From positions 930,001 through 994,000 of the forward strand of contig NZ_JACHMN010000003.1 of the NCBI RefSeq assembly GCF_014204945.1: DNA of 64,000 nt, written 5' to 3'. The translations under genes and the position numbers were made by a program. This DNA is from Allocatelliglobosispora scoriae. Its GTDB lineage: Bacteria > Actinomycetota > Actinomycetes > Mycobacteriales > Micromonosporaceae. This document shows, piece after piece, positions 58,707 to 64,000 of this stretch; the first letter of the stretch is position 1, and every line of letters begins with the position of its first letter. The notes below the pieces were generated by a model. It saw only the letters and a program-made list of their open reading frames with translations, made no database searches and was not told the DNA's origin.

Positions 58707-61199
58707 TCAGGTGGCGAAGATCTGGCAGAGGTGGGCGTCGATGGCCGCCGCCGAGATCGGTGCGCTGCGGAACCCCACGTGCCCATCCGGCCGGATCAGG
58801 TAGGCACCCGAGCCGCGCAGCCCGTACGCCGCCCGGAACGCGTCGCCGTCGTCCCGCAGCACCGGCAGGTCCGATCTGGACGGCACGATCGCGTCCGGGC
58901 TCGCCAGGAGGTAGATGTTGATCAGATCCGGGTCCTCGGCGCGGATGTTGGCGGCGAGCTTCTCGAACCGGATCATCTCCTCCTCGCCGACCGTCGCGTC
59001 GGCGTAGACGAGCAGCGTGTGCGCCGTGCCCCGGGTCAGGTCGAACAACCGCACCGGGTGCCCGACGCCGAAGCGCCGCAGGGTGGTCACGTCCGGTGCC
59101 CGGTCTCCCGGCCGCACCCCGTCGAGGGGCTCCTCGACCGCCTCGCCGACGACCGGGCTGCCCGCGTAGCTGAGGTTCATCTGCATGTCGGTCAGGAACT
59201 GCTCCCGCTCGTCGTCCATGTCGATCTCGTCGGTGAACGCGACCCGGACCGCCCGGTCGACGATCGACTTCCCGGCGGGGCGGCGCTCGGCCTCGTAGGT
59301 GTCGAGCAGACCCGGTGCGGCGAGCCCGCGAACGGCGAGGGCCAGCTTCCAGCCGAGGTTCCAGCCGTCCTGGATGCCGGTGTTCATGCCCTGGCCGCCG
59401 GCGGGCGGGTGCAGGTGCGCGGCGTCCCCGGCGACGAAGACCCGGCCGACCCGGTAGCGGTCGACGATGCCGTGCTTGATCCGGAAGATCGACGACCAGC
59501 GCAGGTTGCTCGCGGTCGTGCCCGCGGGAGCCAGCCGGTCGAGCACCGCCTGGATGTCGGCGATCCCCGGCGGCGTGTACTCCTTGCAGAAGCCGGGCGG
59601 GACGGGACCGGTGCCGACCTCGGCCTGCAGGTGCGCCGGTGCGAGCGTCGCCACCCGGTAGCGGCCGTTGCCCTTGAGCGGTACGCAGACCAGCATGCCC
59701 TTCATCTCGCCGTCGTCGAGCTCGACGAAACGCAGCAGATGCCCCTCGGGCACCGACCAGTCGAGATCGACGTCGCCGAGCATGAAGAGCTGCGGGAACA
59801 TGCTCATGCCGCCCTCGAAGGCGAGGCCGAGCTGCTCCCGGACCGTGCTGTGCGCGCCGTCGCCGCCGACCAGGTAGCGGGCCCGCACCGTCTCCGTCTC
59901 GCCGGAGGCGTGCCGCAGCAGGGCGGTGACGCCGTCGTCGTCCTGGGTGAAGCTCCGCAGCTCCACGCCGCGTTCGACGGCGACGCCCTGCTCGCGCAGG
60001 CGCTTGCCGAGGAGCCGCTCGGTGTCGTATTGCGGCAGTCCCAGGTGGGCGTAGGGCAGGTCCGGCAGGTCCCAGCCGATCTGGTGGGTGAGCTCGCCGT
60101 TGACGTAGACGGTCTGCCCGTGCAGCCAGACACCGGCGTTCATCGCCTCCTGGACGATGCCCAGGTCCTCCCAGATCTCCATGGTCCTGCACTGCACGCC
60201 GATCGCCTTGTCGGCGCTGGTCGACGCCTCGGCGCGCTTGTCGACGAGGCGGCAGCCGATGCCGCGCCGGGCCAGCTCGATCGCGGTGGTGAGCCCGGCG
60301 GGTCCGGCGCCGACGACGAGCACGTCGGTGTCGAAGGCGCCGCCGCGCTCGCCGGGCACCACCGGGCGGGCCGCCGCGGTCGCCTCGGCTTCGGCCTCGC
60401 GGACCTGATCGGCCGGGCCGAGGGTCGCGGAGTCGGTGATCCCGGTCGCGGGCAGCGCCGAGTGCGCCACGGCGACCGGCGTCGGCACCGCCACCGGCGC
60501 GGCTTCGGCCGGTGCGCCCGAGACCGGCTCCGCGACGACCGGCTCCGCACCGACCGGCTCCGTGGCGACCGGCGCGGACTCCTCGGGCCGGGTCACGATG
60601 TGGTAGGTCTTCCGCGAGAAGCTGGCGAGCAGGTAGGGCAGGATCGGCGCGGTCTTGTCCAGATGCGACGGATCGTCGGCCCAGGCGTTGAAGACCTCCT
60701 CCGACTCCCACTCCGCGAAGAGGTGGTAGGTCGAGGTCCCCGGCTCGCGCAGCAGCTCCTCGCGGATGTGGCCCGGCGTACCCCGCATCCGCTCGGCGAC
60801 CTTGCGGTACGCCTGCTCGTAGGCGTCCTCCTCGCCCTCGGCGACGGTGATCGTCACGACCACCCGGATCGACGGCCCCTTCGCCTTCACCGCGTGCAGC
60901 ACGTGATAGGTGTTCTTGTCGGCGGATTCCCGCAGGTCGCGCAGCGCCGCGGTGAGCCGGTCGCGGGCAGCGCTGCGGCCGAACCGCTCCAGCGACTCCG
61001 CGTCGCTCCAGTCGCTGGTGATGAGGAAGGTACGCGGGTCCTGAACGTCGCGGATCAGCTCCTGGTGCAGGTTGCCCGGCACCCGGCTGATCTCCTGCGC
61101 CGCATCGCGCCAGGCACTGGCGAAGGCATCCTCGCAGCCTTCCCGGGCCCGCATCCGCAGGACCGTGCGAACCCGGTCGTCGTCGGCCACCTCGGTCAT
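58707..61199 (-). CDS. Fusion: two ABM domains + FAD aromatic hydroxylase + thioredoxin-like end
   Basis: 830 residues. Residues 8-95 and 105-205 are two antibiotic-biosynthesis-monooxygenase (ABM) domains (VPGNLHQELIRD and TPGHIREELLRE are the equivalent strands). A Pro/Ala/Val-rich linker (about 210-285) leads to a PheA/TfdB-type FAD monooxygenase (VLVVGAGPAGLTTAIELARRG; GDGAHSTVRE; VFVAGDAAHLHPPAGGQGMNTG), then the thioredoxin-like C-terminal domain of the family. The ATG overlaps the KS-beta stop by 4 bases. It probably carries out successive oxidations of the nascent aromatic polyketide. Confidence 0.92.
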   Translation of the reverse strand: MTEVADDDRVRTVLRMRAREGCEDAFASAWRDAAQEISRVPGNLHQELIRDVQDPRTFLITSDWSDAESLERFGRSAARDRLTAALRDLRESADKNTYHVLHAVKAKGPSIRVVVTITVAEGEEDAYEQAYRKVAERMRGTPGHIREELLREPGTSTYHLFAEWESEEVFNAWADDPSHLDKTAPILPYLLASFSRKTYHIVTRPEESAPVATEPVGAEPVVAEPVSGAPAEAAPVAVPTPVAVAHSALPATGITDSATLGPADQVREAEAEATAAARPVVPGERGGAFDTDVLVVGAGPAGLTTAIELARRGIGCRLVDKRAEASTSADKAIGVQCRTMEIWEDLGIVQEAMNAGVWLHGQTVYVNGELTHQIGWDLPDLPYAHLGLPQYDTERLLGKRLREQGVAVERGVELRSFTQDDDGVTALLRHASGETETVRARYLVGGDGAHSTVREQLGLAFEGGMSMFPQLFMLGDVDLDWSVPEGHLLRFVELDDGEMKGMLVCVPLKGNGRYRVATLAPAHLQAEVGTGPVPPGFCKEYTPPGIADIQAVLDRLAPAGTTASNLRWSSIFRIKHGIVDRYRVGRVFVAGDAAHLHPPAGGQGMNTGIQDGWNLGWKLALAVRGLAAPGLLDTYEAERRPAGKSIVDRAVRVAFTDEIDMDDEREQFLTDMQMNLSYAGSPVVGEAVEEPLDGVRPGDRAPDVTTLRRFGVGHPVRLFDLTRGTAHTLLVYADATVGEEEMIRFEKLAANIRAEDPDLINIYLLASPDAIVPSRSDLPVLRDDGDAFRAAYGLRGSGAYLIRPDGHVGFRSAPISAAAIDAHLCQIFAT

Positions 61200-62470
61200 T
61201 GCTCTCCCTCCAGATAGCTCTTGAGCACGATGGAGCTGTTGAATCCGCCGTATCCGCGGGCGGTGACGAGGACGACGTCGACCCGGGCCGGTCGCGGCTC
61301 GCGAACGAAGTCCAGTCCGTAGCAGGGCACGGGCCGGGTCAGGTTGCCCACGGCCGGGATCAGCCCGTCCCGCATCGCGAGCAGGGCGGTGGCGACGTTC
61401 AGCGACGGGCCGCCGGCGCAGAGCCGACCGACGAAGCCCTGCGGTGCCGTGACCGGGATCGACCCGGCCCGGTCGCCGAACACCTCGCGGATCGCCCGCA
61501 CCTCCAGCGCGTCGAGCTCTGGCGTCCCGGCGCCGTCGGCGACGATCACATCGACGTCGTCGGGGCTGACCGAGGCGTCCGCGAGCGCGCCCCGCATGGC
61601 CCGGGCGAGCTGGCGGCAGTCGGCGGGCGGCGCGCTGATGTGCTCGCCGTCGTGGGTCGCGGCATAACCGGCCAGCTCGGCATAGATCTGCGGCGCGCCA
61701 CGCTCGGCGGCCGCGGCGGCCTCCTCGACCATCAGCAGCGCGCCGCCCTCACCCGGCGCGTAGCCGTTCGCTTCAACATCGAAAGGCTTATATCCGGTAC
61801 GCGGGTCGCGGCTCTCGGTCAACCGGCCGCCCATCATCTGGCAGACGAGTGCGTAGGGCGCCACGGGTGCCTCGGTGCCGCCGACGAGCGCCGCCCGCGT
61901 ACCGCGCCGGATGACGCGGCGGGCGGCGCCCAGGCTGTCCAGCCCGCCCGCGTGATCGCCGACGACCACCGAGGCCGGGCCCTTCGCGCCGTTCAGGATG
62001 GACGTCTGACCCGCGCAGGCGGCGTAGAACCAGGCGATCGACTGGTAGGCCGTGACCGCGCTCGGCCCGCCGTGGCACATCGCCACGATCTCCCGCTGTC
62101 CGAAGAGGCTGCCGCCGTAGTTCGCCGCCAACAGCACCCCGGTGCTGTACGGGTCGTAGGCCGACGGGTCGTACTTGGCGTCGTCGAGGGCGAGCTGCGC
62201 GGCCGCCAGCCCGAGCTGCGTCCAGTGGTCGGTCTGGATGATCAGCCGCGCGTCGATGTGCTCCTCGGCGACGAACCCGTGCACCTGTCCGGCGAGCGTG
62301 GTGGGGTAGCGGGACGCGTCGAAGCCCTCGATCGGGCTCACGCGCAGCTCGCCCGCGAGCGTCGAGCGCCAGTGCTCCTCGGTGCCGACACCGCTCGGTG
62401 CGACCACCCCGATGCCGGTGAAGACCATCCGTTTCGGGTGCATCGGGTCCTCCCTGTCGGCCGGTTTCAT
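61196..62470 (-). CDS. Type II PKS chain-length factor (KS-beta)
   Basis: 424 residues from the ATG at 62470, which overlaps the KS-alpha stop (ATGA); a second ATG at 62443 with the same GGGAGGACCCG site would give 415 residues, nearer the family norm. The KS fold is clear ([35 protein letters not shown]). As expected for KS-beta, the active-site Cys is absent; the position that is usually Gln (EQAGGLD) reads DHAGGLD. It sets polyketide chain length as a heterodimer with KS-alpha. Confidence 0.94.
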   Translation of the reverse strand: MKPADREDPMHPKRMVFTGIGVVAPSGVGTEEHWRSTLAGELRVSPIEGFDASRYPTTLAGQVHGFVAEEHIDARLIIQTDHWTQLGLAAAQLALDDAKYDPSAYDPYSTGVLLAANYGGSLFGQREIVAMCHGGPSAVTAYQSIAWFYAACAGQTSILNGAKGPASVVVGDHAGGLDSLGAARRVIRRGTRAALVGGTEAPVAPYALVCQMMGGRLTESRDPRTGYKPFDVEANGYAPGEGGALLMVEEAAAAAERGAPQIYAELAGYAATHDGEHISAPPADCRQLARAMRGALADASVSPDDVDVIVADGAGTPELDALEVRAIREVFGDRAGSIPVTAPQGFVGRLCAGGPSLNVATALLAMRDGLIPAVGNLTRPVPCYGLDFVREPRPARVDVVLVTARGYGGFNSSIVLKSYLEGEQ

Positions 62471-63750
62471 CGGGTCCTCCCGGTGGGGCGGGCGAGGACG
62501 ACCGCCGACTGGAAGCCGCCGAACCCGCTGCCGACCGAGAGCACGGCGTCGACCCGCTGCCTGCGGGCCTCCCTCGGCACGTAGTCGAGGTCGCACTCCG
62601 GGTCGGGGTGCTCGAAGTTCGCCGTCGGCGGGACGACGCCGTGGCGGATCGCGAGCACGCACGCCGCGAGCTCGATCGCCCCGATCGCCCCCAGCGAGTG
62701 CCCGACCATGGATTTGATCGAGCTCACCGGTACGCGGTACGCGTGCTCGCCGAGGCTGCGCTTGAAGGCGGCCGTCTCGTGCCGGTCGTTCTGCTTGGTC
62801 CCCGAACCGTGCGCGTTGACGTAGTGCACCTCGGTCGGGTCCAGCTCCGCCTGGTGCAGCGCGTCGGTGATCGCCTCGGCCATCTCGATCCCGTCGGGCC
62901 GCAGCCCGGTCATGTGGAATCCGTTGCACCGGTTGGCGAAGCCGCGCACCTCGCAGAGGATGTCGGCGTCACGGCGCCGGGCGTGCTCGTACTCCTCCAG
63001 CACCAGGACCGCGCCGCCCTCGCCCATCACGAAGCCGTCCCGGGTCGCGTCGAACGGGCGGGACGCGTGCTCGGGATCGTCGTTGCGGGACGAGGTGGCC
63101 TTGATCGCGTCGAAGCAGGCCATCGAGATCGGCGAGATCGGCGCCTCCGCGGCACCGGCGATCACGACCTCGGCCTCGCCGTCGACGATCAGCTGATGGC
63201 CGTGGCCGATCGCGTCGAGCCCGGAGGTGCAGCCGGTCGAGACGACCGTCGCCGGACCGTGGGTCCCGAAACGGCAGGCGAGCTCCGTCGCGGCGCTGCT
63301 CGGCGTCAGCGCCTGGTAGAGGAAGCGGCTGGCGTACCGCTCGTCGACCAGCCAGTTCCGCCCGTTGTCGCTCACCACCATGTGCTCGTCCTCGAGGCGG
63401 ATCGTGGCGCCGATCGCGCTGCCGATGCTGATCGCCACGGTGTCGTGGTCGACGCCGCCGCCCGAGGTGAGGTCCAGCCCGCTCTGCGCCACCGCCTCGT
63501 CCGCCGCGACCATGGCGAACTGGATGAAGCGGTCGTTGCGGTAGACCTCCTGCGGTGTCAGGCCGGCCAGGATCGGGTCGAAGTCGCACTCCGCGGCGAT
63601 CTGGGAGCGGAACTCCGCCGGATCGAAGACGGTGATCCGCCGGGTGGCCGTGCGGCCGTCGGTCAGCAACTGCCAGAACGCCTTGCGGTTCACGCCGCCC
63701 GGGGCCACGACGCCCACCCCGGTCACGACGGTCCGGCGGGCCGTGTTCAT
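62467..63750 (-). CDS. Type II PKS ketosynthase (KS-alpha)
   Basis: 427 residues. Catalytic Cys in [11 protein letters not shown], His in [11 protein letters not shown] and the second His in SMVGHSLGA. It catalyses the decarboxylative condensations of malonyl-ACP. The ATG overlaps the upstream cupin stop by 4 bases (ATGA). Its similarity to spore-pigment or pentangular-type ketosynthases is likely but not tested. Confidence 0.96.
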   Translation of the reverse strand: MNTARRTVVTGVGVVAPGGVNRKAFWQLLTDGRTATRRITVFDPAEFRSQIAAECDFDPILAGLTPQEVYRNDRFIQFAMVAADEAVAQSGLDLTSGGGVDHDTVAISIGSAIGATIRLEDEHMVVSDNGRNWLVDERYASRFLYQALTPSSAATELACRFGTHGPATVVSTGCTSGLDAIGHGHQLIVDGEAEVVIAGAAEAPISPISMACFDAIKATSSRNDDPEHASRPFDATRDGFVMGEGGAVLVLEEYEHARRRDADILCEVRGFANRCNGFHMTGLRPDGIEMAEAITDALHQAELDPTEVHYVNAHGSGTKQNDRHETAAFKRSLGEHAYRVPVSSIKSMVGHSLGAIGAIELAACVLAIRHGVVPPTANFEHPDPECDLDYVPREARRQRVDAVLSVGSGFGGFQSAVVLARPTGRTR

Positions 63751-64000
63751 GCGGTGCTCCCCTCCGGATAGGGCTCGGTGTCCACATGCCCCAGGTGCGG
63801 CTCGGGGGCCAGCGGGCCGAGGAAGAAGACGAGGAACGCGGGTTCCGTGCCCTCCTGCATCACCCGATGGCGTACGCCGATCGGGATCATCACGCCTTCC
63901 CGGGCGCGTACGGGCCGGTCCTGCCCGTCGAGCCGCAGCGTGATCTCCCCCTCCACGCAGAAGAGGAACTCCTCCGAGTAGGGGTGCAGGTGCTCGGTCA
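63747..64000 (-). CDS. Cupin-domain polyketide protein (TcmJ-like), 5' end outside window
   Basis: The last 83 or so residues of a protein that continues beyond the right edge. The metal-binding cupin motif is present: [16 protein letters not shown], followed by [10 protein letters not shown]. Cupins of this type (TcmJ, WhiE-ORFII) assist cyclisation or quinone formation in aromatic polyketide pathways. It overlaps KS-alpha by 4 bases, so it belongs to the same operon. Confidence 0.85.
   Translation of the reverse strand, partial: TEHLHPYSEEFLFCVEGEITLRLDGQDRPVRAREGVMIPIGVRHRVMQEGTEPAFLVFFLGPLAPEPHLGHVDTEPYPEGSTA

Noticed and set aside
58578-61217. An 879-codon plus-strand frame opposite the ABM-FAD fusion gene
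   Set aside because: It is the complement-strand shadow of a gene with unmistakable FAD and ABM motifs.

Overview
The window is GC-rich, gene-dense actinobacterial DNA. GTG/TTG starts, PHO-box control of pst, a DUF404/407-DUF403-transglutaminase operon, calerythrin-like EF-hand proteins and a spore-pigment-like type II polyketide synthase point to a filamentous actinomycete, plausibly Micromonosporaceae. That placement is inference; no rRNA or marker gene is present. It looks like chromosome: there is no integrase, transposase, phage gene, plasmid backbone or CRISPR array.

Layout. 0-8 kb: end of a flavin oxidoreductase gene, a GNAT, a DUF2786 protein, an ABC exporter pair, an ALDH7-like dehydrogenase and an exonuclease-DUF2510 protein. 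8-10.4 kb: two GNATs flanking an EspC-like secreted protein and an unknown partner. 10.5-15 kb (minus strand): ATP-grasp ligase, an 11-codon reading frame with a very strong ribosome binding site, an AMP-forming acyl ligase and a secreted M15-like protein, possibly a small specialised-metabolite locus. 15-20 kb: an oxidoreductase, two EF-hand proteins, a cupin, an XRE regulator with a Nudix-like domain and a divergent 48-residue peptide. 20-24.7 kb: membrane proteins, a LacI regulator and a secreted CE1 esterase with CBM2 behind a LacI-type operator. 24.7-32.6 kb: glycogen/alpha-glucan block (branching enzyme, glycogen synthase, debranching enzyme, GH63-like glucosidase). 32.7-36.2 kb: a drug-type MFS exporter with a divergent HxlR regulator, then a ROK regulator. 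36-51.6 kb: a membrane protein with a six-repeat Cys-pair domain, a K+ channel, the ATP-grasp/alpha-E/transglutaminase operon, an ABC-2 transporter, a P450, a PAC2 protein, tRNA-Gly(GCC), a ZIP-like transporter and other small genes. 51.7-56.7 kb: PHO box, pstSCAB and a degenerate response regulator. 56.7-64 kb: an aromatic polyketide cluster (TcmI-like cyclase, two flavin monooxygenases, KS-beta, KS-alpha, cupin) that runs off the right edge.

The most distinctive feature is a set of 41-81 bp near-perfect hairpins in at least three sequence families, mostly at the 3' ends of genes. Some supply or abut stop codons, one lies between two divergent genes, and one sits in frame inside the glycogen debranching enzyme gene. 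Several have exactly 32-nt arms, and one family has a 17-nt palindrome nested in each arm.
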